DNA of 50,024 nt, from NCBI RefSeq assembly GCF_011516885.1, contig NZ_WOTD01000019.1, forward strand, positions 1 to 50,024, read 5' to 3'. The position numbers were made by a program, and so were the translations under genes. Origin of the DNA: Acetobacter lambici (GTDB taxonomy: Bacteria > Pseudomonadota > Alphaproteobacteria > Acetobacterales > Acetobacteraceae). Below the pieces are notes generated by a model. It did no database searches. It worked only from the letters and a program-made list of their open reading frames with translations, and was not told the origin of the DNA. Shown here piece by piece: positions 41,645-50,024 of this stretch (the stretch's first letter is position 1; every line of letters starts with the position of its first letter).

Positions 41645-43036
41645 ATGAGCGCGGACCCCGTCTCTGACCTGATTTCCCGCTACGGCGGGAATCTGCCGCG
41701 CTACACCAGTTACCCGACCGCTGCGAGTTTTTCAGATGCGGTCGGGTCTCAGGACGTGGAAAACTGGCTGCGTACGCTGCCAGCAGACCTGCCTGTCTCG
41801 CTTTATTTTCATGTTCCATTCTGTGATGAGCTCTGCCGGTTTTGCGGGTGCAATACCTCCGTTATGCGGCATGAGGACGGGCGCGTGGCCTATGGCGACC
41901 TGCTGCGCGAGGAAATGCGCCGGGTTGTAGCCCTAACGGGCGAGCAGCGTACGGTCCATCATCTCCAGTTTGGCGGTGGCACGCCCACCACATTGCCCCC
42001 CGCATCGCTCCGCCAGCTTATGCGGGCTGTGCGCACTTTCTTCCGTTTTGCCGATCATGCCGAACTGGCCATGGAAATGGACCCCCGGCATGTGCCCGAA
42101 GGCTACCCTGCGCTACTGGGGGCTCTGGGGTTCAACCGCATCAGCCTTGGTGTGCAGGATCTGGACGAAAAAGTGCAGGAAGCCTGTGGCCGCCACCAGT
42201 CCTTCGAGCAGACCCGGAGCTGTATTGAACAGGTGCGCGCAGCCGGTGTAACGGGTGTGAACATCGACCTGATCTACGGCCTTCCCTACCAGACGGTGGA
42301 AAGCGTGGGCGAGACGGCGCGCCAGATTGCCCTGCTCCGCCCCGACCGGCTGGCCGTGTTTGGCTATGCCCATATTCCGTGGAAGCAGAAGCGCCAGAAG
42401 CTTATTCCTGAAGATGCTCTGCCGGGTTCGTCGGAACGGCTGGCCCAGCGGGCGCAGATTGATGCGGTGTTGCAGGCGGCGGGGTATCAGGCCATCGGGC
42501 TGGACCATTACGCCCTGCCGGACGATGCCTTGGCCAAGGCCGCGCGCGCGGGCTCCCTGCATCGTAATTTTCAGGGTTACACAACGGATTCCTGCCCGGT
42601 TCTGCTGGGTATGGGGGCCTCGGCCATTTCCATGGCGCCAGCAGGGTTTGCCCAGAACATTCCCACCGTTGCCACCTATGCCCGCGCACTGGCCGATTCG
42701 GCGGAACTGCCGGTCATGCGCGGCGTTGCCTGCACGGCAGAAGACCGTTACCGTGGGGCCATTATCGAACGCATTATGTGCGATCTGGCAGTGGACCTGA
42801 GCGCGCACCATATTCCCGGCAACCCGGGCATGGACGGGTTTGTGGAGGAACTGGCCAGCCTGCACCTGTTCGAGCGCGATGGGCTGATTACGCGCACTGA
42901 CAGCCGCATAGAGGTAACGGAAAAAGGGCGTCCGTTCCTGCGTAACGTTGCCGCTGTTTTTGATACGCGCCAAAAAGAACTGGCTGCGGCAAGCACGGGC
43001 AAATCGCCAGCGCCCCGTTTTTCCGGCGCGCTGTAA
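41645..43036 (+). CDS. hemN: Oxygen-independent coproporphyrinogen III dehydrogenase
   Basis: A 463-residue radical SAM enzyme that oxidises coproporphyrinogen III to protoporphyrinogen IX without oxygen. The cluster Cys are Cys60, Cys64 and Cys67 in H-V-P-F-C-D-E-L-C-R-F-C-G-C; the N-terminal R-Y-T-S-Y-P-T-A motif and F-G-G-G-T-P-T are typical of HemN rather than HemW. It should serve haem synthesis at low oxygen, in line with the upstream FNR box. Confidence 0.95.
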   Translation: MSADPVSDLISRYGGNLPRYTSYPTAASFSDAVGSQDVENWLRTLPADLPVSLYFHVPFCDELCRFCGCNTSVMRHEDGRVAYGDLLREEMRRVVALTGEQRTVHHLQFGGGTPTTLPPASLRQLMRAVRTFFRFADHAELAMEMDPRHVPEGYPALLGALGFNRISLGVQDLDEKVQEACGRHQSFEQTRSCIEQVRAAGVTGVNIDLIYGLPYQTVESVGETARQIALLRPDRLAVFGYAHIPWKQKRQKLIPEDALPGSSERLAQRAQIDAVLQAAGYQAIGLDHYALPDDALAKAARAGSLHRNFQGYTTDSCPVLLGMGASAISMAPAGFAQNIPTVATYARALADSAELPVMRGVACTAEDRYRGAIIERIMCDLAVDLSAHHIPGNPGMDGFVEELASLHLFERDGLITRTDSRIEVTEKGRPFLRNVAAVFDTRQKELAAASTGKSPAPRFSGAL

Positions 43037-43197
43037 ACACAGACCGTTCAAATTGGCATTTCTGCCATGCAACTTGATCATCCTGTTGTTTTGGCGCATT
43101 GAGGAACAGCGTCTGAACCGCAGAGGCAATGCTGCAAAAAGCCCTGCACCTCTGGTTCTCCACCATATTTTCTGTTTCAGCGGAAGGATCGGACATC

Positions 43198-43875
43198 ATG
43201 CGTCCTGATGCTCCTTTGCCCGGCCAGACCGGACATTTTACCCTGCCAGACCGTCTGCCCCACACACCTGCCGCCACACATCCGTTCCCTCACTGGATGC
43301 TGGACGACGTGCTGGAACGACCTGCTTGCGATGCTCTGGTGGCGTGGAATCCGGGCGAGGCCGCCATAGCGGGGGATGTTGGCGGGCGGCGGGAAACGCG
43401 CAATGCCTTCCGCGTTTTTGTGGACCCTGCGGTGCGTGCAAGGGATACCCGGCTGGACCGTATGGCCCGGTTGCTGGACTCCGATTCCATGCGCGAAACA
43501 TTCGAACGCGTGTGCGAAACCCCGCTTGATGAAGCAGCCCTACGTCTGGAGCTGTGTCTGGACACGGATGGATTCTGGCTGGAGCCGCATACGGATATCG
43601 GGGCCAAAAAGCTGACCCTGCTGATCTCCCTTTCCACCGGGGATGAGGCGGAGCAATGGGGTACGGACCTGATGACCCCGCAAGGCGAGTCCGTGGCCCG
43701 TGCATCCGGGGTGTTCAATTCGGGGGTGCTGTTCATTCCGTCTGACAGGACGTGGCATGGTTTTGTCCAGCGCCCGATCAGGGGAACGCGACGCACCCTG
43801 ATTGTCAATTTTGTCGATAAAAACTGGCGTGCCGTGCACGAACTGGCCTTTGGGCCACGTATGGCCCGGTCCTGA
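43198..43875 (+). CDS. 2-oxoglutarate/Fe(II)-dependent oxygenase
   Basis: A 225-residue double-stranded beta-helix oxygenase; the ATG at 43198 has GGAAGGA upstream. The iron ligands are His131 and Asp133 (L-E-P-H-T-D-I-G) and His187 (W-H-G-F), and Arg199 (T-R-R-T-L-I-V-N-F) would bind 2-oxoglutarate. It resembles prolyl-hydroxylase-like (P4Hc) and PKHD-type enzymes; the substrate cannot be told. It follows hemN by ~160 bases with no terminator between, and a good terminator comes after it. Confidence 0.82.
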   Translation: MRPDAPLPGQTGHFTLPDRLPHTPAATHPFPHWMLDDVLERPACDALVAWNPGEAAIAGDVGGRRETRNAFRVFVDPAVRARDTRLDRMARLLDSDSMRETFERVCETPLDEAALRLELCLDTDGFWLEPHTDIGAKKLTLLISLSTGDEAEQWGTDLMTPQGESVARASGVFNSGVLFIPSDRTWHGFVQRPIRGTRRTLIVNFVDKNWRAVHELAFGPRMARS

Positions 43876-43901
43876 CCTTTCCTGTTTGGCGGAAATGGCG
43901 C

Positions 43902-43927
43902 AAAACGGGCCGGGATGCCCGTTTTTT
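43902..43927 (+). terminator. Rho-independent terminator after the oxygenase
   Basis: AAAACGGGC (43902-43910) pairs with GCCCGTTTT (43917-43925), 6-base loop, six Ts to 43927. Confidence 0.92.
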
Positions 43928-43989
43928 GCAATTCTGTGACAAATCGGGTTTAGGAAAGCTACAGAAATTTCAACGGGGATAAAACGGGA

Positions 43990-45627
43990 ATGAGTGAACC
44001 TGTGCGTGAGTCGATGGAGTTCGATGTTGTCATTGTTGGCGGTGGTCCCGCCGGACTGGCTGCTGCCATTCGTCTGCGCCAGCTTTCGCCCCAGACCAGT
44101 GTCTGCCTGATTGAAAAAGGGAGCGAGATCGGGGCGCACATTCTGTCTGGTGCGGTTATCGAGCCGCGCGCTCTGGCCGAACTGTTGCCAGACTGGCGTG
44201 AACGCGGCGCACCGCTGAACACGCCAGTTACGGCGGAAGACATGCTCTACCTGACCGAAACAGGCAGTATCCGTGTGCCTATGCTGGACAAGGTCATGCC
44301 GCACATGGCCAACCACGGGAACTATATTGTCAGTCTGGGCGAGGTCTGCCGCTGGCTGGCCGTGCAGGCCGAGGAGCTGGGTGTGGAAATCTACCCCGGT
44401 TTTGCTGGCTCCGAAGTGCTGATCGAGCGTAACCGTGTGGTGGGTGTGGCCACGGGGGACATGGGCGTTGGCCGTGACGGCAAACCCGGCCCCAACTACC
44501 AGCCGGGCATGGAACTGCGCGGGCGCTACACCCTGTTCGCCGAAGGGTGCCGTGGCTCCCTGACCAAGCAGGTCATGGCCCATTACGACCTGCGCAAGGG
44601 CGTGGACCCGCAGACCTACGGCCTTGGCATTAAGGAAGTATGGGAAATCCCGGCCGAGAACCATCGCCCCGGTCTGGTACAGCACAGCTTTGGCTGGCCT
44701 TTGGACGACAAGACCTATGGTGGCGCATGGCTGTACCATTTTGGTGAAAATCTTGTCTCTTACGGTTTTGTGGTTGGGCTGGACTACGCCAACACATGGC
44801 TCTCCCCGTTTGAGGAAATGCAGCGCGTCAAGTTGCATCCCGCTTTCCGCCATCATCTGGAAGGGGGGCGGCGCATTTCCTACGGTGCGCGTGCCCTGTC
44901 CGAAGGCGGGTTGCAGTCCGTGCCGCGCCTGACCTTCCCCGGTGGCGCGCTGATCGGGGATTCGGCAGGCTTTTTGAACGTGCCCAAGATCAAGGGCACA
45001 CATACGTCCATGAAGTCGGGCATGCTGGCGGCCGAAGCCGTGGTGGAGGCCATAAAGACCGATCGTGTGGAGCCGGGGTCCTTTACGCAAAAAGTCCGGC
45101 AGTCCTGGCTGTGGCAGGAACTGCGCACCGCGCGCAACATCCGCCCGGCCTTTGCACGTTTTGGCGCCATGGGTGGCGCTGTGTACGCGGGGCTGGACGC
45201 CATGCTGCTGCGTGGACGCGCACCGTGGACGCTGCACTTCAAACATCAGGATAACGAAACTCTGCGCCCAGCGGACCTGTGCACAAAGCCGTTTTACCCC
45301 AAGCCCGATGGCAAGCTGACATTTGACCGCCTGTCCTCCGTGTTTTTGTCCGCGACCAATCATGAGGAAGACCAGCCGGTCCACCTGCGGCTTAAAAACC
45401 CGTCCTTGTGGAAAACGGTCAACTGGGATGTGTTCCACGCACCAGAGGCGCGTTACTGCCCCGCAGGTGTGTACGAAGTGGCAGATGAACAAACCGCGCC
45501 ACACCTGCAAATCAATGCCCAGAACTGCGTGCATTGCAAAACGTGTGACATCAAGGATCCCACCCAGAACATAGACTGGACCACGCCAGAAGGGGGTGGT
45601 GGGCCCAATTATCCGGCTGGTATGTGA
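43990..45627 (+). CDS. etfD: Electron transfer flavoprotein-ubiquinone oxidoreductase
   Basis: A 545-residue membrane-associated flavoprotein that passes electrons from ETF to ubiquinone. FAD-binding G-G-G-P-A-G-L-A-A-A at 19-28, the A-H-I-L-S-G-A-V-I-E-P-R-A-L segment near 55, and a C-terminal [4Fe-4S] domain with R-Y-C-P-A-G-V-Y and C-V-H-C-K-T-C-D-I-K-D-P-T-Q-N-I-x-W are all visible. Length matches the family. It is followed 63 bases on by etfB. Confidence 0.96.
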   Translation: MSEPVRESMEFDVVIVGGGPAGLAAAIRLRQLSPQTSVCLIEKGSEIGAHILSGAVIEPRALAELLPDWRERGAPLNTPVTAEDMLYLTETGSIRVPMLDKVMPHMANHGNYIVSLGEVCRWLAVQAEELGVEIYPGFAGSEVLIERNRVVGVATGDMGVGRDGKPGPNYQPGMELRGRYTLFAEGCRGSLTKQVMAHYDLRKGVDPQTYGLGIKEVWEIPAENHRPGLVQHSFGWPLDDKTYGGAWLYHFGENLVSYGFVVGLDYANTWLSPFEEMQRVKLHPAFRHHLEGGRRISYGARALSEGGLQSVPRLTFPGGALIGDSAGFLNVPKIKGTHTSMKSGMLAAEAVVEAIKTDRVEPGSFTQKVRQSWLWQELRTARNIRPAFARFGAMGGAVYAGLDAMLLRGRAPWTLHFKHQDNETLRPADLCTKPFYPKPDGKLTFDRLSSVFLSATNHEEDQPVHLRLKNPSLWKTVNWDVFHAPEARYCPAGVYEVADEQTAPHLQINAQNCVHCKTCDIKDPTQNIDWTTPEGGGGPNYPAGM

Positions 45628-45690
45628 ATTTCGGTCAAAGTACGATAAAGAACCGTCCGAACCATCCTGCGTCTGCAAGCGAAAGAAGTC

Positions 45691-46440
45691 ATGAAGATAC
45701 TCGTACCTGTAAAGCGGGTTGTTGATTACAACATCAAACCGCGCGTCAAGGCGGATGGCAGCGGAGTGGAAACCGCTGGCGTCAAGATGTCCATGAATCC
45801 GTTTGACGAAATTGCGGTGGAAGAAGCCGTGCGCCTGCGTGAAAAAGGTGCTGCTTCGGAAGTCGTTGTTGTGTCCATTGGTGTGCAGCAGGCCCAAGAT
45901 ACCCTGCGTACCGCCATGGCCATGGGCGCTGACCGGGCCATTCTGGTGCTGACCGATGAAAGCCCCGAACCTCTGGCTGTTGCCAAGGTGCTGAAAACGC
46001 TGGTCGAAAAAGAAGGCCCCTCGCTGGTTGTGCTGGGCAAACAGGCCATTGATGACGACATGAACGCAACGGGCCAGATGCTGGCCGGTCTGCTGGGTTG
46101 GGGGCAGGGTACCTTTGCCAGCAAGGTTGATGTGGTCGATGGCCGCGTGAATGTCAGCCGTGAAATTGATGGCGGCACGGAGCAGGTCTCCCTTGCTCTG
46201 CCTGCCATTATCACGGCCGATCTGCGCCTGAACGAACCGCGCTATGCCTCTTTGCCCAATATCATGAAAGCCAAGAAAAAGCCGCTGGAAACCATTCCTG
46301 CCGCCGATCTTGGCGTGGACATGGCCCCGCGCCTGACCATTGTGTCCGTTGCCGAACCGGCCGAACGCAAGGCTGGCATCAAGGTTGGCTCCGCTGCGGA
46401 GCTCGTGGAAAAACTGCGTAACGAAGCAAAGGTGATCTGA
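45691..46440 (+). CDS. etfB: Electron transfer flavoprotein beta subunit
   Basis: A 249-residue ETF beta subunit: [10 protein letters not shown] opening, [23 protein letters not shown] and the recognition-loop region [18 protein letters not shown]. It binds AMP and partners the alpha subunit encoded two bases downstream. AGCGAAAGAA precedes the ATG. Confidence 0.97.
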   Translation: MKILVPVKRVVDYNIKPRVKADGSGVETAGVKMSMNPFDEIAVEEAVRLREKGAASEVVVVSIGVQQAQDTLRTAMAMGADRAILVLTDESPEPLAVAKVLKTLVEKEGPSLVVLGKQAIDDDMNATGQMLAGLLGWGQGTFASKVDVVDGRVNVSREIDGGTEQVSLALPAIITADLRLNEPRYASLPNIMKAKKKPLETIPAADLGVDMAPRLTIVSVAEPAERKAGIKVGSAAELVEKLRNEAKVI

Positions 46441-46442
46441 AC

Positions 46443-47369
46443 ATGACCGCTCTTGTTCTTCTGGATCATGAAGGCGGCCAGATCAGAAAGGCAGCCCTTT
46501 CTGCTGTAACCGCCGCTGCCCGTCTGGGCGATGTGCATGTGCTGGTCACGGGCGATGCCGCTCTGGCACAGGCCGCAAGCCAGATTGCTGGTGTGTCCAA
46601 GGTCCTGCATGCAGCCGATGCGCGTTATGCGCACGAACTGGCTGAACCTCTGGCAGCCCTGCTTGTCTCGCTTGCTGGTAGCTACGACCATATTGTGGCC
46701 GCAGCCGGTGCCACGGGCAAAAACGTGCTGCCGCGTGCCGCTGCCCTGCTGGATGTGCAGCCCATCCCCGATGTGGTGAGCATTGTGGACGCGCAGACCT
46801 TTGTACGCCCGATCTATGCAGGCAACGCGCTGGCGACCGTAAGGTCTTCCGATGCCAAAAAGGTTCTGACCGTGCGCAGCGCATCGTTCGATGCAGCACC
46901 GGCTGAAGGTGGCAGTGCCCCGATCGAAGCTGTGGCGGTGGTGGACAGCCCGGACGTGTCGCGCTTTGAGGCTGTTCAGCTATCCGACTCCGCACGCCCC
47001 GATCTGGAATCGGCCCGCGTTGTGGTTTCCGGTGGTCGCGGTATGGGCAGCGAGGAAAAATTCCACGCGCTCGACCCGTTGGCCGACGCGCTGGGTGCCG
47101 CTGTTGGTGCGTCCCGTGCGGCCGTCGATTCCGGCTTTGTGCCTAACGAGTTGCAGGTCGGCCAGACTGGCAAGATCGTAGCGCCAGAACTGTATATGGC
47201 GTTCGGTATTTCCGGCGCGATCCAGCATCTGGCAGGCATGAAGGACAGCCGCGTGATCGTAGCGGTCAACAAAGACCCCGAAGCCCCTATTTTTCAGGTG
47301 GCGGATTACGGCATTGTGGGCGACCTGTTCGAGGTTGTGCCGCAACTGGTGGAAGAGCTTAAAAAGTAA
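46443..47369 (+). CDS. etfA: Electron transfer flavoprotein alpha subunit
   Basis: A 308-residue ETF alpha subunit. The FAD-binding C-terminal domain has [40 protein letters not shown] and [17 protein letters not shown]. With etfB it accepts electrons from acyl-CoA or other dehydrogenases and hands them to ETF-QO. A long terminator follows. Confidence 0.97.
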   Translation: MTALVLLDHEGGQIRKAALSAVTAAARLGDVHVLVTGDAALAQAASQIAGVSKVLHAADARYAHELAEPLAALLVSLAGSYDHIVAAAGATGKNVLPRAAALLDVQPIPDVVSIVDAQTFVRPIYAGNALATVRSSDAKKVLTVRSASFDAAPAEGGSAPIEAVAVVDSPDVSRFEAVQLSDSARPDLESARVVVSGGRGMGSEEKFHALDPLADALGAAVGASRAAVDSGFVPNELQVGQTGKIVAPELYMAFGISGAIQHLAGMKDSRVIVAVNKDPEAPIFQVADYGIVGDLFEVVPQLVEELKK

Positions 47370-47393
47370 GCGCCTCTCCACTGATCCATGCTC

Positions 47394-47430
47394 AAAAGGC
47401 CCGTATACCCGGTGGTATGCGGGCCTTTTT
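47394..47430. terminator. Bidirectional terminator between etfA and the TetR gene
   Basis: A 15-bp stem (47395-47409 with 47414-47428, one G-T pair), 4-base loop CGGT, Ts after it and As before it, so it can stop both the rightward etf operon and the leftward tetR transcript, whose stop is eight bases away. Confidence 0.93.
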
Positions 47431-47437
47431 CATGGGG

Positions 47438-48085
47438 TTATTCGCGCCCGTAGGCGGCCATGAACACCTTGACCGCGGCGTGGATCACTTTTTCCTCGTC
47501 CTCGGTGCTGTTTTCCTGACTCAGGTTAAAGCGCCTGATATGGGCGATGCGTGTCTGGCAGAGTGCAAAAAACTGTTCGGCGGCAAAAACCGGGTCTTCG
47601 GTCTGTAATGCGCCCTGTGCTTCCTGCTCGCGTATCCAGTTGGCCAGCGTGGCAATAGCGACTCGGGGACCATTCTCCCAGAACACGGCCCCAAGTTGGG
47701 GAAAGCGCGGTGCCTCGGAGACAATAATCCGGTAGAGCATCAGGCTGTCTGGCTGGGTAATCAGGCGCACCATGGCGCGGGCCACGGCGGTCAGTGTCTC
47801 ACGCGGGGGCGAATCCTCCTGCACGGGGGCCAGAGCCACGGGCAGTTTTTCCCGGCAGCACTGCTCCACAAAAGCGGCAAACAGATCAGCCTTGTTGGTA
47901 AAGTAATTATACAGCGTTCCCTTGGATACAGCGGCCTGCCGCGCAATGGCGGACATGCTTGCCCCCTCGTAGCCATGCTCGGCAAACACCGCGCTGGCAC
48001 CAGTTAGAATCTGCTGTCGTTTGGGCTCGGACTCGCCCGCGCAGGGGGAGCAGGAGGGTGTTGGGAGGAGGGAGGATGGAGCCAT
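47438..48085 (-). CDS. TetR/AcrR-family regulator
   Basis: A 215-residue repressor; the ATG at 48085 is chosen, though no strong ribosome binding site is seen. The helix-turn-helix spans ~22-68: I-L-T-G-A-S-A-V-F-A-E-H-G-Y-E-G, then M-S-A-I-A-R-Q-A-A-V-S-K-G-T-L-Y-N-Y-F-T-N-K-A-D-L-F. The C-terminal ligand domain (~90-205) is helical, with the extra C-terminal type seen in AcrR/EnvR-like regulators. It is divergent from the outer membrane lipoprotein gene, with a 21-bp palindrome between them. Confidence 0.9.
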   Translation of the reverse strand: MAPSSLLPTPSCSPCAGESEPKRQQILTGASAVFAEHGYEGASMSAIARQAAVSKGTLYNYFTNKADLFAAFVEQCCREKLPVALAPVQEDSPPRETLTAVARAMVRLITQPDSLMLYRIIVSEAPRFPQLGAVFWENGPRVAIATLANWIREQEAQGALQTEDPVFAAEQFFALCQTRIAHIRRFNLSQENSTEDEEKVIHAAVKVFMAAYGRE

Positions 48086-48145
48086 GGATTTTCGAGCTTT
48101 GGAGACTGGTGATTGACGCGGTAGGGAAAGACGATAGGGTATGCC

Positions 48146-48166
48146 CTGACCGAACTGGTCGGTCAG
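48146..48166. promoter_or_regulatory. Palindromic operator for the TetR regulator
   Basis: CTGACCGA, five bases, TCGGTCAG: perfect 8-bp arms. It sits in the 137-bp divergent region, about 60 bases from each gene, and has the size of TetR-family operators. It is likely the site that controls both genes. Confidence 0.75.
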
Positions 48167-48222
48167 CGTAGCGGTTATAACGCATATTAAAGCAGGCGCA
48201 TAATTTCGACGAGGGTAAGCGG

Positions 48223-49752
48223 GTGGCAAGAAGGAATGCACGGCGGGCGGGCGCACTGGCAGTCGGTTTTATTCTGGCAGGATGTGCCGTAGGGCCAGAC
48301 TATAAAAAGCCCCAGACGTGGTCTCCCTCACAGTGGCAGAAGGCTGCAACGCAGGAACGCACCAGTGCTCTGAGCGTGCCTACGGAGCAGGAGCCGGACG
48401 CGCAATGGTGGTCCGTGTTCCATGACCCGGAGCTGACATCGCTCGAACAGCGTCTGGCCGCACAGAATCTGGATGTGTTGCAGGCATCCGAGCAGCTTGC
48501 TGTCAGTCGTGGGCAGTTGCTGCTGGCCGGCGCCGAGCGTTTTCCAGATCTTACGGCCTCCGGGTCGTATAGCCGTGTGCAGCACAGTAGTAAGCAGTTG
48601 CAGCGGATTGTGGAGCGCATTGGCGAGCACTCCGCAGGCAGCCAGTTGGGCAATATGCTAACCAGCCAGTCTTCCGAGGCTACCATTCCCCTGTTGAACA
48701 ACTGGCAGGATGGCGTGCAGGCGAGCTGGGAGGTTGATCTGTGGGGGCGTGTGCGTAGGCAGTACGAGGCTGCCAAATCCTACACAGATGCCACCATGGA
48801 GGAACGGCGCGGCATTCTGATCGCCCGCCAGTCCGAGCTTGCGTCCGATTACATGGTGCTGCGTAGCTTGCAAGAACAGTTGCGCATTACCGTTGCCAGC
48901 CGCAATGTGGCGGCCAAGCTGCTGCAACTCAGCCAGTCGCGCTACAAAACTGGTCTGGTCAGTGAACTGGATGTGGATAGCGCGCAGTCCGAACTCCAGC
49001 ACACCAGCGCGCTTATCCCCCAGTTTGAGCAGCGTATTGCCATGCAGATCAACGCGATCAATCTGCTTATGGGGGCACCCCCGGGCGGGTTGAATACCGA
49101 ACTGGTCCAAACGGCTGGTATTCCACTGGTGCCGCCCACCGTGCCCATTGGTCTGCCGTCCGAACTGGCGCACCGTCGCCCCGACATCCGCGAGGCAGAA
49201 GCCGAACTGCATGCCACAACGGCCGAAGTGGGGCAGGCCATGGCTGATTTTTACCCCAAGGTCACAATTGATGCAGGCTTTGGGCTCCAGTCCTTCTCGT
49301 TCCGCGATATGGGCATGTGGAGCTCACGCATGTGGAACGTGGGGCCGTCTATTACCATTCCCATTTTTCAGGGTGGCCGCCTGACTGGGCAGTTGCAGAT
49401 GAAAAAGGCGTCCCAGAGGGCCGCAGCCCTGAGCTACCGCAAAACGGTGCTCAATGCATGGCGCGAGGTGGATAACGCCCTAACGGCTTATCAGGCGGAA
49501 CAGAAAAAAAACCAGCGCCTGACCGATCAGGTCGCAGCAGACAGGCGTTCCATGGATCTGGCGCAAAGTCAGTACAAACATGGATTGCAGAATTATCTCC
49601 AGGTGTTGGACGCGCAGCGCAGGCTGCTCTCGTCCGAGACCAGTCTGGCCGAAAGCACGGCAAACATCTCGGACGATCTGGTGCGCCTGTATAACGCGCT
49701 GGGTGGGGGATGGCAGACAACCTTCCCACTTGCGCAGCCCAAACACGCCTAA
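48223..49752 (+). CDS. RND efflux outer membrane lipoprotein (NodT/OprM type)
   Basis: A 509-residue TolC-like outer membrane factor starting at GTG with GAGGG upstream. The lipobox is L-A-G-C, followed by A-V-G-P-D-Y-K-K-P, the standard NodT-family mature start. Two outer-membrane-efflux repeats follow, with Y-x-x-G-L-V-S-E-L-D-V (near 245) and G-L-Q-N-Y-L-Q-V-L-D-A-Q (near 455), and P-x-L-P-I-G-L-P-S-E-L-A-H-R-R-P-D-I-R-E-A-E in between. No pump or adaptor gene is adjacent in the window, so its RND partner is encoded elsewhere. Confidence 0.93.
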   Translation: MARRNARRAGALAVGFILAGCAVGPDYKKPQTWSPSQWQKAATQERTSALSVPTEQEPDAQWWSVFHDPELTSLEQRLAAQNLDVLQASEQLAVSRGQLLLAGAERFPDLTASGSYSRVQHSSKQLQRIVERIGEHSAGSQLGNMLTSQSSEATIPLLNNWQDGVQASWEVDLWGRVRRQYEAAKSYTDATMEERRGILIARQSELASDYMVLRSLQEQLRITVASRNVAAKLLQLSQSRYKTGLVSELDVDSAQSELQHTSALIPQFEQRIAMQINAINLLMGAPPGGLNTELVQTAGIPLVPPTVPIGLPSELAHRRPDIREAEAELHATTAEVGQAMADFYPKVTIDAGFGLQSFSFRDMGMWSSRMWNVGPSITIPIFQGGRLTGQLQMKKASQRAAALSYRKTVLNAWREVDNALTAYQAEQKKNQRLTDQVAADRRSMDLAQSQYKHGLQNYLQVLDAQRRLLSSETSLAESTANISDDLVRLYNALGGGWQTTFPLAQPKHA

Positions 49753-49784
49753 CCGCTTGAGCGTATAAGATATTTCAAACCAAG

Positions 49785-49807
49785 AACGGGCCTTATGGGC
49801 CCGTTTT
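49785..49807 (+). terminator. Rho-independent terminator after the efflux gene
   Basis: AACGGGCC (49785-49792) pairs perfectly with GGCCCGTT (49798-49805) around TTATG; Ts continue after it. Confidence 0.9.
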
Positions 49808-49903
49808 TATTTTGCGTGAGGAATGGTTGAGATGGAATATGGCGGTTTTCAGGGATTTTTTGATTAGGTTATGATTTTGTTTCATTTTTTTTGTTGGGTA
49901 GTG

Positions 49904-49931
49904 TTGACGGGTGGGTGTTTGGGGGTATAGA
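49904..49931 (+). promoter_or_regulatory. Strong promoter, probably of an rRNA operon
   Basis: TTGACG at 49904-49909, a 16-base G-rich spacer and TATAGA at 49926-49931. A T-rich upstream element (49873-49893) precedes it. With the leader that follows, it looks like the start of an rRNA operon beyond the window edge. Confidence 0.6.
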
Positions 49932-50024
49932 AGCTGCTTCACCGAGACGAAGCAGTCTTGGCGGGGATGAGAGTTTCTGCTAAGTTCTTTGGCTCTTTGG
50001 TCTTTGACAAGTGAATATGAGATA
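49932..50024 (+). other. Probable rRNA leader (5' end of a 16S operon)
   Basis: A hairpin CTGCTTC/GAAGCAG (49934-49955) is followed by GGCTCTTTGGTCTTTGACAAG, a pattern like the boxA/leader sequences before 16S genes. 16S itself is not in the window. Confidence 0.5.

Noticed and set aside
43540..45897. 785-codon open frame on the minus strand opposite ETF-QO and the oxygenase
   Set aside because: It lies antisense to two well-recognised genes and has no domain, start signal or sensible composition; high GC at third positions keeps the opposite frame open.

Overview
The window looks like an Acetobacteraceae (acetic acid bacterium type) chromosome carrying an integrated phage-like element. From about 13.26 kb to the end the DNA is GC-rich and densely packed with housekeeping genes of alphaproteobacterial type (FtsK, CysS, TyrS, ETF/ETF-QO, a DksA with a single Cys in the zinc-finger region, FnrN-type FNR, MnmA, TadA). 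From position 1 to about 13.25 kb the DNA is clearly more AT-rich and carries phage genes, two HNH nucleases, two tyrosine recombinases and a tRNA gene. The genus is an inference; no 16S sequence is inside the window.

Element (1 to ~13,254). Left to right: three phased ATATACATTTT repeats, a GIY-YIG protein, two small genes, then a leftward operon encoding the N-terminal domain of a Mu-type DNA circularization protein, a tape measure protein with an embedded lysozyme domain, the C-terminal part of the circularization protein, and an HNH nuclease. A rightward cluster follows: HNH nuclease, small proteins, an Rz/Rz1-like spanin pair and a Mu gp46-like baseplate protein. Next come a leftward AAA+ ATPase with an unknown partner, integrase 1 (first catalytic Arg missing), a 74-residue gene, a tRNA-Thr(UGU) gene split by a 215-nt group I intron, and integrase 2. 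No capsid, portal or terminase gene is visible, so the element either continues left of the window or is a remnant. Its right end is marked by the 5' half of a chromosomal tRNA-Thr(UGU), cut directly after the anticodon loop. The element thus appears to sit in a host tRNA-Thr(UGU) gene while carrying its own copy of the same isoacceptor, interrupted by a self-splicing intron exactly where the sequences match. This is the most unusual part of the window.

Chromosome. 13.4-22.5 kb, mostly rightward: cysS-trmJ, an alpha/beta hydrolase (leftward), then two cysteine desulfurases, an adrenodoxin-type ferredoxin and mnmA (sulfur transfer), a GST and a glycosyltransferase. 22.7-26.1 kb, leftward: a pseudouridine synthase and ftsK. 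26.5-32.8 kb, rightward: an orphan 726-residue PLP-fold protein, a frameshifted histidine phosphatase, tldD, tyrS and a Gly-rich lipoprotein. 33.2-37.2 kb, leftward: tRNA-Thr(GGU), dksA, ssb, and a translationally coupled group of a class I amidotransferase, an RsuA-type pseudouridine synthase and rsmD. 37.3-39.6 kb, rightward: tadA and a DegP/HtrA protease. 39.7-43.0 kb: fnr divergent from ompW-hemN, with two perfect FNR boxes between them. 43.2-47.4 kb: a 2OG-Fe(II) oxygenase, ETF-QO, etfB and etfA. 47.4-49.8 kb: a TetR regulator divergent from an RND-type outer membrane lipoprotein, with a 21-bp palindrome between them. The last ~120 bases resemble an rRNA operon promoter and leader, so an rRNA operon probably begins just past the right edge.

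Both rRNA and tRNA assignments, and all family names, come from reading motifs by eye; no database search was run.
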